Shown here: one piece after another, positions 19,918 to 30,169 of the stretch
How positions within the stretch are numbered: position 1 is the first letter of the stretch
Layout of the letters: every line of letters begins with the position of its first letter
Source of the DNA: Prorocentrum cordatum
Taxonomy: Eukaryota > Sar > Dinophyceae > Prorocentrales > Prorocentraceae
Length of the DNA stretch: 64,000 bases
Assembly: GCA_963575745.1 (NCBI GenBank)
Contig: CAUYUJ010008113.1
Coordinates: 356,161-420,160, forward strand
Reading direction: 5' to 3'
Translations under genes and position numbers: made by a program
The notes under the pieces: generated by a model
Told to the model about the DNA's origin: nothing
Database searches by the model: none
Seen by the model: the letters and a program-made list of their open reading frames with translations, nothing else

Positions 19918-20787
19918 GTGTGGTCACTGCCCGTTCTCACAGGGAGTAAATCTCTGGCAGCGAAGGGCGCGGACAAGCGGATCGTCGATCACGCCGAGGA
20001 GATGACGTGTTCAGCTTGCGACGAGAGCCAGATGCACGGGCCGCCACGTCCAGTCGGATCGGCAGACGAGGTCCCGAAGAAATGGGCCGTTCTCCAGAGC
20101 GACCTAGCCGAGTGGGAGAATCCGGTCACCAAGGAGAAGTTCAAGGTGGTACTTTCCCTGGACATGGGCAGCAGGCTCGGTGTGGGACACGCGCTGTTCA
20201 AGATGGAGAAGAGTCGCAACGCCGCAGCGGAGGACCTCGATAACTCGGCATGGAGCAGGTGGATTGCCCATGTTGGGCGGCCTCGCGTATTTCAAGTGGA
20301 TCCCGAAGGGGCGTGGATGAGAAGTGCCATTCGCGAGAACTTAGAGAGCAGCGGTCTCCAGATGGACCCGATCCCCGGCCAGGCCCACTGGCAGATCGGC
20401 GGCATCGAGCGACTCATCGGGATGATCAAGGACACGATGTCCGTGCTGGCAGAGGAGCAGCCAGGCCTGGCGTGCGAGGGGCACCTGGCCAGAGCCATGG
20501 CTGCCTACAGTGAGTTCGACAGACATCGAGGTTTCTCACAATTGCAGGTAGCACTTGGACGAGCGCCAGATCTAGATGGCTCTTTCATCGAGGTGCCGGG
20601 AGACCCTGTGGACTTGCCAGCGTTGGAGTCCGAAGCTGTCGACCAGGAGTTCGGGGGCAACGTCGACCGGATGAGAAAGCACAAGAAGCGCTTCGTCGAG
20701 CAGAAAATGCGAGATCTCGGAAGTTGCGGATCTTCGCGCCTGGGACACTGGTCTACTACTTCAGGAACCCGAAGAGCAATTCGATGA
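19918..20787 (+). pseudogene. Copia integrase
   Basis: The 289-residue frame keeps the DDE triad: LQSDLAEW (first Asp), FQVDPEGAW (second Asp), then WQIGGIERLIGMIK (Glu). A CSAC pair upstream, together with a HSACGHC segment in the neighbouring frame, is the remnant of the zinc-binding GAG_pre-integrase region. Downstream EVPGDPVDLPALES and the coiled MRKHKKRFVEQKMRD lead into the SH3-like tail, which continues in another frame at 20,724-21,044. The core is intact but the ends are frameshifted. Confidence 0.8.
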
Positions 20788-21579
20788 CTGGGAAGTTCTA
20801 CGGGCCAACTCTGGTATTAGCTACAGAGACCGTTCGCCGGAATGAAGATGTGCAGGCACGTCCTCGAGTGTGGCTCAATGCTTGCGGACGGCTCATTCGT
20901 TGTGATCCGCGTCAGCTCCGAGATTCCTCGGACCGAGAGATCACGAAGTGGTACATGGTGCAGACCTTCCATGGACTTTCAACGATCTCACGAGCAACCT
21001 ACGACTTGGACAGCACGAGGACTTGGCGGACGACAGCAGGTTGATCCCCAAAGATCGAGACTACGACGAGGCTGCGGCAGCACCTTCACTATCTTCCGAA
21101 GGTGTCGGTCATGGACCGGCGGGAGCTCAGCTTCAACTTGAACCAGCTGGAGAGCGACATCAACCTCGACTACGAATGCAGGGGAAACGAAGGCAGGCAG
21201 CTCACGATCAACGATCCAACTTGGCGAGGACGCCGAGCTCAGCACGAGAAGTAATTTTCAGTTCACCTTCGAGCTCGTCGCAGCCAACGTTGGAGGACAC
21301 CCTCGCGGCATCGCTGACAAGACCGCCGATCCACTCTAGACGACCAACTACGCGGGCCTCTCCACGCGCCTGGAATGGTCTGCCAAAGTCAGAAGAGACA
21401 GACGTGAAATACGGCAAGGAGAGACGGGAACGGCAAAAGGAGAAGTACCGGAAGGAGCAGCAGGCGCTAGAGGTCGAGACCGCAGGTGTATCATGCTTCT
21501 GGAATCGGGAAGACAGTGCAACCGATGTGGAGATCGACTCACCCCGAGGAATCGGGGAAGGTCGCGCATGTCGAGGTCT

Positions 21580-22148
21580 TCATGCGTTCGTGGCCACCCA
21601 GCCGCGAAGGCAGAGAGCCGAGGTGAAAGAGCGAACGTTGTCAGCTAAGGACCTGATAAAGTTCATGGGCGCGAAGATCAAGGAGGCGCAGGAGTGGATC
21701 AAGGAGATAATGCTGAAGACGCTGCCTCTACATGTTACGGTATCTCAGGACAGGCTGATGCGTCTACGGTGGGTCCTGACCTGGAAAAATAGATCCTACA
21801 GAACCTGGTGGCAAGAAGGCCAACGCGCGACTTGTGATTCTGGGATTTTAGGATCCGGATCTGACGACGGAAGAATCGTACGCACCGACGGCTACCAAGA
21901 CGGCAAGACAGGTCTTCCTCCAGAAAACGGCCCATTTCAAGATGAGAGTTGCCAAGGGAGATGTTAAGCCTGCGTTCTTGCAAGACGAGGAGCTGGATCG
22001 TGATTTGTTCGTGAAACCGACGGGTGATGTAGCAGAGTGCCTGGGTCTCCGCCCGGGTCAGGCCGCCCATCTCAAGAAGTCAGCTTGCGGTCTAGCACCA
22101 GCTCCGGGGGCATGGCGCAAGGCTGTGAACAAGAAGCTGAAGGATCTA
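21580..22148 (+). pseudogene. Copia reverse transcriptase, 5' part
   Basis: Fragments in two frames give the RT start (QDRLMRLRWVLTWK) and then, at 21,942-22,148, DVKPAFLQDEELDRDLFVKP, the fingers/palm segment with the first catalytic Asp region. ACGLAPAPGAWRKAVNKKL follows. The frame ends artificially where a foldback element begins at 22,149. Without that insertion the frame would run on into the sequence at 22,284. Confidence 0.75.
22144..22148. repeat. target-site duplication, left (ATCTA)
   Basis: ATCTA here equals ATCTA at 22,279-22,283 on the other side of the foldback element. Confidence 0.8.
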
Positions 22149-22278
22149 TGATGGGCCTGTTTTCCACCTCCACCACCATAAGCTGGAGGGGGAGGGGGTC
22201 CTCCTCCTCCTCCTCCTCGTCCTCAACCTCCTTCCCCCCTCCAACTTATAGTGGTGGTGGTGGAAAACAAGCCCATCA
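22149..22278. mobile_element. 130-bp foldback/MITE-like element inside Copia RT
   Basis: The ends are inverted repeats of about 45 bases. The left starts TGATGGGCCTGTTTTCCACC and the right ends GGAAAACAAGCCCATCA. CCACCACCATAAG...GGAGGGGG pairs with CCCCCCTCCAACTTATAGTGG. The centre is a short TCC-rich loop. It is flanked by ATCTA duplications. Removing the element and one ATCTA makes the RT reading frame continuous (KDL followed by CRRQLEADP), which shows it is an insertion. Confidence 0.88.
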
Positions 22279-22283
22279 ATCTA
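22279..22283. repeat. target-site duplication, right (ATCTA)
   Basis: Matches 22,144-22,148. A 7-base reading (ATCTATG) is also possible, because the element ends in TG/CA. Confidence 0.8.
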
Positions 22284-23395
22284 TGCCGGAGACAACTGGA
22301 AGCGGATCCGTGTGTTTGGATTCTTGAACCTGATGTTTCTGAGGGTCGGTTTCACGCCCGTGGAATCTGGCTTTATCTCGCGTGGATGACTTCTTGTTCG
22401 CCGGTCGTGATCGTGACCAGACGTGGGACCGAGCCAAACAACATATCATGGATGCGTTTCGCTGGACTGAATGGGAGTGCGGATATTTCACACATTGTGG
22501 TGTTGACATCTGCCAGCGATCAGATTTCAGTTTCAGCTGGAGTCAGAAGGTTTACCCAGAACAAATCGAGGAAATAGAAGTTCTTCCAGAGCGTCGTCGT
22601 CAGATTTCGTCGCCAGTTACAACCGCTGAGAAGAGTCGGTTCCGCGCAGCCACCGGAAGTCTCCAGTGGAAAGGGACCCATGCGGGGCCCGACATCTTAG
22701 CAGAGCTAAGTTTGTTCCAGGGCAAGACGGAATCGTGCGCGGTGGAGGATTTGCTGAAGGTTAACAAACTCATCAAGGGCCAAGAAGGCCCGAGACAGGA
22801 CAATCGACATCTTCGCGTTCGAGCCGGTCGAAGAGCTGGCGGTCGTCGGCTGGGGGACGTGGCTTTCGCGAACAGAATAGACGGAAAGTCGACGGAAGGC
22901 AGGATCATAGGAATTGTTCCGGTTTCGTTTCTCGAGGGTAACGAGACGGGAGTTTCCTTCATGAGTTGGCGCTCGGGCAAAGTGAAACGGGCGTGTCGAT
23001 CACCCCCGGCGGCCGAAGTTTCAGCGACGGTCAACGCGGAGGCCGAAGTGACCTATGTTCGATTCTTGTTGTCGCAGCTGTCTGGATGGAAACCGGATCT
23101 GAGAGATCCCTGGGCCCAAATTCAGCGAGTTCCTGGATGTCTGGTGGCTGACTCAACGAACCTATACGATCATTTTTGCTGTCCGGAACAACTGATGGGA
23201 GGTACAGAGTTCAGGACGGGTCTAGAAGCGCATGCGCTGAGGAGCCGGGTCGGGGCCTGCGAGTGTCCTGTTCGGTGGCCCCACAGCGATGCCATGCTAG
23301 CGAACAGTCTCACCAAGGGCCATGATAGATGGCAGCTGGATTTGTTTTTTCAGCAACGGTTGTCGGTGGCGTTTAGTATACCATCGTATGTTTGA
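22284..23395 (+). pseudogene. Copia reverse transcriptase 3' part and RNase H
   Basis: From 22,284 the frame reads CRRQLEADPCVWIL... to about 22,375. It then shifts by one phase to VDDFLFAGRD at 22,382, where VDD is the second catalytic motif of RT (YVDD class). The frame then stays open for 337 residues, covering the thumb (TTAEKSRFRAATGSLQWKGT) and RNase H (VADSTNLYDH, EAHALRSRVG) and ending with SDAMLANSLTKGHDRWQLDL, the usual C-terminus of dinoflagellate Copia. It therefore carries one frameshift besides the foldback insertion. Confidence 0.8.
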
Positions 23396-23567
23396 GTCTG
23401 TGAAGAAGCGTCAAGGCCTCGGAATCAATGCTTTAGAGACTGTGCAGACTCTGGATTTTCGTTTTGTGGGGTGATCTCGATTTCCAGCAAAGCCCGCAAA
23501 TAATGTGACACCCGCTTCAATTATGGATGGGAGCGAAGATATTTTTCAGGGTCGGCGTCACTTGATC
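23396..23567. other. Copia 3' untranslated stretch
   Basis: Short AT-richer stretch between the RNase H stop and the right LTR-like repeat. I cannot point to a polypurine tract with confidence. Confidence 0.4.
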
Positions 23568-23596
23568 CGCGTCGACTTGAATGTCATGATTCGTTC

Positions 23597-23618
23597 GTCC
23601 ATAGCCATGTGGCTGCAG
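23597..23618 (+). promoter_or_regulatory. spliced-leader-like segment in right repeat
   Basis: TCCATAGCCATGTGGCTGCAG aligns with the dinoflagellate leader TCCGTAGCCATTTTGGCTCAAG at about 17 of 22 positions with one gap. The two repeat copies each keep different leader-identical bases. Confidence 0.4.
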
Positions 23619-23711
23619 GCCCTTATTGGGGGACCGCAGGAGTCTCAGGGCCCCAGAGGCACCGCCTCTCTCCCTCTCTACCAACATCTATACACTTGAG
23701 CCCAATACCTA

Positions 23712-23738
23712 CTTCCTCTCTCTCTCTCTCTCTCGTAG
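23712..23738 (+). promoter_or_regulatory. polypyrimidine tract plus AG, candidate (trans-)splice acceptor
   Basis: A CT tract ending in CGTAG at 23,738, equivalent in position to the signal at 15,548. Confidence 0.5.
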
Positions 23739-23904
23739 CGACGGTGCGAGCAACTGCTGGTGGCGCCCATCGGAGACAGAGCGCCATGTGGAAAACCAGA
23801 GCTGCCTGAGGTGCATCTCGGGGGAAGAGGAAGCGCGCCCTGTGAAGCTTCGCTTCGCAGGAGGGGGGGGCAAAATGAGCTATGGGGGCGTTGGCAAGCG
23901 CGAG

Positions 23905-24290
23905 TGCTGCAAACGCGGCAATATTCTCCGCGATCTGCGCCGCGCCACCTACGGCGCTGCGTCGCGCGCGTGCCGAGCGCAGAGCCCCGGCGTCTCCGCG
24001 GGGGCACGCCGACGCAACCGCGCCTACGGACCGGTGTTCTCCATGGGACCTGGCGCGCCCTACGCGCCGCAAACCTGTCCCGACCCAGGAACCGCGGGCC
24101 TCATTCAGAAGGCCGGCTCACGAGGGGTGGAAGTCGCAGCTCAAGAACCAGGGGGCCACCTTCGACCATAAAGCCCGGCTCGCGAGCAGGCGGCCCCAGG
24201 CCCGAAGCCGAGCGCGATAAAGATCCCGCGCGAATCCCCAACCACTCTTCGCGAAGGCCGACGCGCCACGCCAACCCCACCTCGCCAACA
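23905..24290. repeat. GC-rich direct repeat A, right copy
   Basis: Matches 14,853-15,290 (CGAGCGCAGAGCCCCGGCGTC, GGCACGCCGACGCAACCGCG, TTCATTCAGAAGGCCGGCTC). It overlaps the 3' end of the tyrosine-recombinase remnant on the minus strand. Confidence 0.7.
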
Positions 24291-25290
24291 TAGGGCGGCG
24301 CAGGCATGTCGGTGCTACTGCTGCGGCTGCTGCTGGCGCTCGGGATACTGCCGGGCAGAATCCGCAACGGGGGTCGAGATGCGCGTTTTTTGTCTTCTGG
24401 ACTCTGGAGTCGCCCCAGCTTGGAAGAGAGATGCGACCAATTTCAGCTGTGGCATGGTCTATGTATTTTTTTGGCCGTCCGTGGGTGTAGCCGCCGCCCG
24501 AGCGCTTGACTGGCGTCGTAAGAGCAATGCCCGGCAAAAACCCTAGGCGCGCCGCCTCTCCGAAAGGCAGCGCGGGGCCAGGGATTCTGCCTGGGGGCCG
24601 AGGCGCGACGCGAGCTCCTGAACCAGACCGAAGTTCGCGCCAGCCTCCAGGAAGAAAGTTAACATTGATGCTCAATGTGGGAAGCGCGACTTGAGCAAGC
24701 TGAATAAAGCACTGATCGTAGACGACCAGCTGTTCTGGGAGGTTAATCCTCTTGACTCCTTTAGAATCTGGCAAAGACAAGAGGAGGCGCGAGCTACCTC
24801 CGCGCGCCGTCACCTGCCGATGGGGCAAGGCGAAGCTCTCCTGACCTCCAGAGACCAACAAAGCCCAAGAGAAAACATAAGCCAACCCGACTCTTCTTCC
24901 GCAACAGCGCCACGGAAACCATGCCCACAAACATCGGTTGGAAGTGGGGTGGGCTGCATGCGCCGTGCTGTGCGCAACCAGTTCTTGCGTTGCAATGCCG
25001 CGATTTCCAACGATCGCGGGCACCTCGGAAAAAGGCGCCTGAGTCCGCTAGCGAAGTCTGTGCCCCAATACTGCGGCAATTCATCCAGGCATAGGTGACT
25101 GATATTCTCGCTCGCCACTATGCCGAGGTCCTGTAAGGAGCCGGGGAGCTCAATGTTGTGCAGCTTCTTGTAGATGAAGAATTCTTGGATCGCCTGCCTC
25201 TGCCGCGTCAATGTTGCGACCTGTGCGCCGACGTGCTTGAGGAGAGCTCTCCGGGCGCCCTGTTGCCTAGTGGGCGCTCTCGTCATAAGT
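24118..25290 (-). pseudogene. tyrosine recombinase (YR) remnant
   Basis: The frame at 25,286-24,810 carries an N-terminal core-binding part (LTRQRQAIQEFFIYKKL, SHLCLDELPQYWGTDFASGL) and the start of the catalytic domain (RKNWLRTARRMQPTPLP, LMFSLGLCWSLEVR). The last segment corresponds to the L.L.F...LR.GE(L/A) arginine motif. A second frame (25,023-24,118) continues with ALPHRQVTARGGSSRLLLSL and, further on, HGRPKKYIDHATAEI, the probable catalytic-tyrosine region. Frame changes make it a pseudogene. It abuts the truncated Copia integrase frame at about 25,270-25,290. Confidence 0.6.
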
Positions 25291-26253
25291 CGTTCCAGGG
25301 CGCCTGCCGGCGACGTCTGCGTGGTCCCAGGAACTAATGGCCCAGAGAGTCACCGCGTAGACGTCGGCGGCGAGAGCGAACGCAACATAACGCCTGCGCA
25401 GTCGACTAATCAAGCGAGAAGAGGAACGCCCAGTTGCAACAGCAAGGGACTCCCGTCGAGTAGCGGCCCGAACCTGCTCCTCCGAGCACTTGAGAAGCTT
25501 TGTGCGCATCGCAACCCACGCCGTCCCACCGTGTTGATGGACCACCACCCCTGGGCCAGTCCACCTGTCTCTCTGTAAGGAATGAGAGCGGTTGGAGGCT
25601 GTCGCGCGCCTCCAGACGTATACCCATTCGCCTGGCTTGAAAAAAAGATCGGCATGATGGCGAGCACGACTGGCCTCGGACAGCCTGGAGCACGCGTCCA
25701 GCGCTGCCATGGCCTCCTTGGCACCCCGCCGAATGGCATGCCGACGCGCGAACTCGGCAGCTGCAGAATCTTGCTGCGTAGTTGCCCCGAGCACGTCTTC
25801 ACAGCCAACTAGGTCGGTATCATCATCCGACAAAAGCGAACGCGGCACCCTCGGACCCCGGCCCAGGACCAGCTGCACCGGGCTACCCGCCTCGGTGTGG
25901 TAAGTGCAGTTCTTCGCAGCCACGACCTCACAAAACAACATCTCGACCTCGTCCCGAGAAACCAGATTCAGGGCCAGTGAGGCCTTCGATATCACATCCT
26001 TCAAAATACCTCCGCGTCTCTCGCGCCGCCCGTTGCAGTGGGGGGAGTTCGCAAAGACCACTTGATGAAAAATGTCGAGATGCTCATAACCCCATCGAAC
26101 ATCCCTCTCAAACTCACCTCCACCGTCGGAGATCAGCACCTCCGGGAAGCCGAAAGGTCTCGCCCAGTGCTGGAGAAAGCCCTTCCACGTGGCCTTAGCT
26201 AGCTGAATCAGTTCGGCAAGAAGCGCGCCTGTTGATAATTCGTACAGTGACAT
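25267..26253 (-). pseudogene. Copia integrase core and C-terminus
   Basis: A 328-residue frame has the second catalytic Asp (EVLISDGGGEFERDV) and the Glu (NSPHCNGRRERRGGILKDVI). The SH3-like tail follows (FFKPGEWVYVWRRATASNRS, DRWTGPGVVVHQHGGTAWV). The first catalytic Asp is in the preceding frame (GLFYFDVEGH at about 26,290). One frameshift near 26,210-26,250 separates them. The frame ends right at the junction with the recombinase remnant. Confidence 0.8.
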
Positions 26254-26887
26254 ATGACGTTAAGCACATTCGTGCTATGTCCTTCCACATCGAAGTAGAA
26301 AAGACCAACAGCGACAAGCTGATTGAACTCGTACGTGCGAGGCAAATGAGCATGACGCCGCCAGTGCGGTCTCGCGTGCGACTCGCACGCGCTGCACTTA
26401 ACATGCTTCCGAGTCCACTTGATCACATCCTGACGAGCTCGAGCCACCCTGGGGGTGCGGAGGAAATCCGGTAGGGAGGGGTGCCCCAAATTAACGTGCA
26501 ACTTGTGCACTTCGCGCTGCCTGTCGGGATCCAGGGGCCCAGCGGGGGAAACCGGAAGGACCGCGCGAGGGGCCCCAACAGGAGCCGGCAACGTTTCGGG
26601 AACGTACTGATCCGAGTCGTCCTCAGGCTCGACCTCGGGGAAGGACCGAGGTAGTCCGCCGACGCAGCAGTCGGCGTCAGAAAAATGGGCCTCAGGCGCT
26701 GGCTCACTCGGTCCGTAATAGTGATGGCGCCACGCCGTGTCCTCCGCGCCTGCGGCCATAGCTGCCGCGATCTCGTCGGGGCAGCGCTCGGAGCGCCTAG
26801 TCCCGCGGCGCCCCCCACATGCACGTGGGGGTGCGTGCCCGAACAATGTCGGACGCAGCGGTTAAGAAACGCGGGGGAGTTAGCCAT
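26208..26887 (-). pseudogene. Copia GAG_pre-integrase and start of integrase
   Basis: The frame contains the zinc-binding HHCC set: HKLHVNLGHPSLPDFLRTPR followed by RKHVKCSACESHARP, then the beginning of the integrase core with its first Asp (LVAVGLFYFDVEGHSTNVLN). It ends at 26,208, where the frame shifts into the next segment. The upstream half is proline-rich linker. Confidence 0.75.
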
Positions 26888-27333
26888 TAATCGGGTTCGC
26901 TTTCTGGATAAGCCCCGCCCTCCACAACCGAAAGACCAAACTCGCAGTGATCCGTCTTCTCGACCCTCGCCCCGGGAGGAGAGGCCAACTCACGGACCTG
27001 GTCCAGGTCCCAGGAACTAGCCCCCTCGGGATGCCCCATGGAAAAGTAGTGCCCCCTCACGACCTGGTACCTCGCGATCCTCGCGCGCAGGTCCGTCCAT
27101 ATATTCCAATCCACGCTGTTCGACCTCGCGAAGGTCCTGGGGGTCCATGGTGCCCCAAGATGCCGCCCTGGCCTGGCTAAAGGCCTTGCGCTCCAGGCCC
27201 ATGAGGACAATGAGGGGCTCGTCCTCTTCGAATGCAGCCCGCAGGGCCGCCTGTCCTTTCTTAGATCTAAGGCCCACGCCCGCGAGCAGGTCGAAGGCGC
27301 GCGACGCGCTGCACCCTCGCCGCCCCAGCTCAT
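26888..27333 (-). pseudogene. Copia-associated methyltransferase-like module
   Basis: Two overlapping frames give AAFEEDEPLIVLMGLERKAF and, in the next phase, RIARYQVVRGHYFSMGHPEG followed by a segment ending in KTDHCEFGL. This order matches the methyltransferase-like domain of dinoflagellate Copia elements (EEDEPLLLIGSPPC..., G..F..E(H/N)P.G..SW, D.CQ(F/Y)G). The Pro-Cys loop is replaced by a Glu-Arg-Lys sequence and the HP motif is kept. The frame switch and the lost Pro-Cys imply it is dead. Confidence 0.5.
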
Positions 27334-29362
27334 TAGTGACCCTCGGGGGGGGGGGGCGCTTCTAAGACTAATGTCCCCGCCCGATCAGCCTCTTCCACTA
27401 GGGCCGGTCGCCTCCTTAGCTTCTGGCTGGGCCTGGGCCCCTGACCTCCTAAGAGCCGCGACGTGGCCTCGCGCGCCTTCTTTGGCACTGTGACGCCCGC
27501 CCAGTCACCGGGGCCCGCGCCATCTAGGGAAGCAGCCGCGAAGCGGTCCTCGATCACATATTTGAACCTGTCCCTGAAATGAGAGCCCATTGGGGCGACC
27601 CCGGAAGGAGAAGTGGAGAGAACACCAACCACTGGACTCTTTTCTCGCCGCATGCTCACTGTGGGATCGGGGACGGCGCCTCGGGAAACTCCGAGGGTTT
27701 TCGCAAAGCAGTCCTGATCCGCTCTGACCGAAGCCGGAGTGCTCCTGAGATCCGCGGTGGAAGCTCCCAGCCATGGCGTGCTCGGACTGATTTCATCTCT
27801 TGATTCCGAACTCCGATCCACCTGGGGCCTGACGGGGACAACTCAGCCGGCGCGGTACCCCCACACGCTTGCATGGCCAGGGCCACGAAAAGGCACTTGC
27901 ACTCGCCAGCAGAAAGCCGGCGCTCTTCCCAACCTAGCTGAGGTAAAAGTTCAGAGGGCTCCAGAAATCGGTTCTCGACGCCATCCCAGATTCCTCGAAC
28001 CGAATCCACATCAGAGAGTCCCGATCTCGACCCGACCCTGGTATGCCAGACTGGCATGCTCCGAAGAAAGGCACCGTTCCTGAAAAGAGCTCGACGGGCC
28101 CCCTCTTCCCTCTGCTCTAAAGCCTCTCGAAGCCCGGGCACCTCAGAAACCCTCAGGCTGGTGGCGGATCTCGAGGCTGCCCTCCCGCCGGGAGCTTCCC
28201 CTGCGCGGTCATCATCATCTGCGCCATGCGCATCATGTCCGCGTCGCTGATCTGATTGCTGCCACTGCTGCTTGCGCTCGAGCTCGCCGCCGTTGCTGCC
28301 ATCGCACGACTCTTGAAGTGGGCCCCGAACTCCCTCCCAGGTCCTCTTCGAGCGCTGCTGAGTCTCTAAGCAGACCTTCATGTCCGCAAGCGCCCTCATC
28401 ATCTCGGAATTGGTCATCGGACGCTGCGCTGCGGCCTCGGGCGTACAGTGGCCCGTCGGCTTCGTCGCAGGCGCAGGGGAACGTGGCCCTCCGCGGTCGG
28501 CGCGTCGAGGTGGTCCGGGGCCCTGGCCAGGTTTTCGACCGCCGCACTGCGACTGGCTAGAGTCTTCCGCGGCGGAGGCTTCGGCGGTGGGGCAGGCGTC
28601 CACGGATCCCTGGGAGGTAGACTGCTCGCCAAGTCGACCTCGCACTGCGCCACCATCTGCGCTATGATCGCATGGTTGTCGGTCCTGACAGCCTTCGCCT
28701 TTCCCTTCGCGATCTTCTTGATGGTCGCCTGTGCCTTATCCTCCTCGGTCTTCGGCCTGAGCGTCAACCTGTCGTCGCACGCGCGGCAGAAGGTGCGCGC
28801 GCTGCTCGGGCTTGAGCCGCTCCACTGCGCCCGCGCCGGATGCGGGCGCTCGCTCGAGTCCATCTTGCCGGAGGCTGCCCCTTGCAAAGGCGTCGGCATC
28901 TTCCTGGCGAGGGCCTCGTCTCCTGGCAAACTCTCATCGTGCCGAACATCCTCAGAGCGATCGACCTCCACTTCTGCTGAGCTGGACTGAACGGGCGAAT
29001 TCAGCTCCCCCCAGTCCGGATCCTCGGGCTGGTCCTCGAACGCGGGCTCGGCCTCTGGCAGCGTCGGGAGACTGCTCGAGAGGCGCGCTGGACTAGCCGA
29101 TTGCGACCTGGCCCCGCTATGCTTGGACACCGTCTTCTCCGCGGGCCTCGCCTTCGAGAGGCCCATCGCTCTCGCATTTCTCGCGCCGGCGCTGGGTCGG
29201 CTGCCGCTCCCGGGAAAGAGTTCGAGCCGAATTGACTCGAAGCCCGGGGGCGTTTGGCCCGCCGTTCCCCCCCGAACCGCAACCGGGGGCCCCTGGTGCC
29301 CCGAGAGCCCCGCAGGAGGACCTCGAGAGGGAGGAGGGGCTCTGAATTTAATTAAAAGAGAG
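27334..29362 (-). pseudogene. Copia proline/arginine-rich polyprotein linker
   Basis: Open but frameshifted minus frames between protease and methyltransferase-like segments are rich in Pro, Arg, Ala and Gly, with a short helical part near 28,300-28,560 (MTNSEMMRALADMKVCLETQ). No domain is recognised. Confidence 0.45.
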
Positions 29363-30169
29363 CTATTTGGAAAAAGCCCCCCCATCGCGCGCGCCCGAGC
29401 GGCCCTGAGGCCGCGCGCTGCGGCTCGGCTCGGGCAGACGCATCAGCACGTCCTCGTCGACCTTGAAGTCCTCGGGTTCGCGCCGGATGAGCGGGGCAGA
29501 CCGATGTCCGGGCGGATGTCGGCGCGTCGATCTCTCAAGACGGTCTCCTCCGTGCCCACCCTGCGAGTTCACGATCGTCCGATTGGTCCTCAAGTCCATG
29601 GCGCAGCCGATGGCTTCGAGAGGCCTGGCTGGCAGCAGCGGCGGGCACCTCGCCTCCAGGATCAGAAATTCCACAAGCCCGCGGCCTGCGATGGACACTG
29701 GGGCCCACGCCTTGCCCACCGGCTGGGCCTTCCCGCCGGCGCCGGAGGCCGCGGTGCCGGGGAGCTCGCAGTGCTCGACATGCACCGCGTGGCCGCGCCT
29801 AGCGAAAGACTCGACTAGAATGCGAAGATCCTCGCGGCCAATCAGCGCCTGACCCGCCGCGGTGTCCACGAGCGCCGACCCCCCCGCGTTCTGCGACGTC
29901 GGCATCTGCTCGGAGACCTCAGACTTCTCAACGAGCCCAGTCCACTCGGCCACCGTCCGCGACAAGATCCGCTGCTCGCTGGTCTCGAGGCTACGAAGGT
30001 CATCGGCACCTGGTACCCGTCGCTCGTCTCGTCGCTCTGGAAAAAATAAGACGACTTCCCGCCGCCCTGGCCCGTGTCGCGCTTCTCCTCTGCCAACATG
30101 TCGGACTTGGCCTTGTGCGGTTTCTTGCAGGTCTCTGCCCAGTGGCCGCGTTTCCCGCAGTTGGCGCAT
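29363..30169 (-). pseudogene. Copia aspartic protease
   Basis: The frame includes GGSALVDTAAGQALIGREDL, the dinoflagellate Copia protease active site (V-D-T-A, in place of the commoner D-T-G), then a PVSIAGRGLVEFLILEARCP flap/C-terminal part. It overlaps the end of the gag frame in another phase, so expression would require a frameshift. It is better preserved than the protease of the plus-strand copy. Confidence 0.7.

Larger units (their letters stand above)
15356..23857 (+). mobile_element. Ty1/Copia-type LTR retrotransposon, plus strand, degenerate
   Basis: Direct repeats of about 300 bases (15,356-15,667 and 23,568-23,857) bound coding remnants in Copia order: gag, aspartic protease, extra modules, integrase, reverse transcriptase, RNase H. 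Frames are broken in many places, so the copy is not autonomous. It lies in intron 3 of the receptor, antisense to that gene. A foldback element interrupts its RT. I could not identify a convincing target-site duplication or TG...CA termini, and the flanking A repeat in circularly permuted order complicates the boundaries. Confidence 0.85.
23568..23857 (+). repeat. right LTR-like repeat of plus-strand Copia
   Basis: Matches 15,356-15,667. By eye it differs at perhaps one position in ten, so the two ends have diverged substantially since insertion, or came from different copies. It contains the spliced-leader-like segment and the CT-tract/AG signal. Confidence 0.8.
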
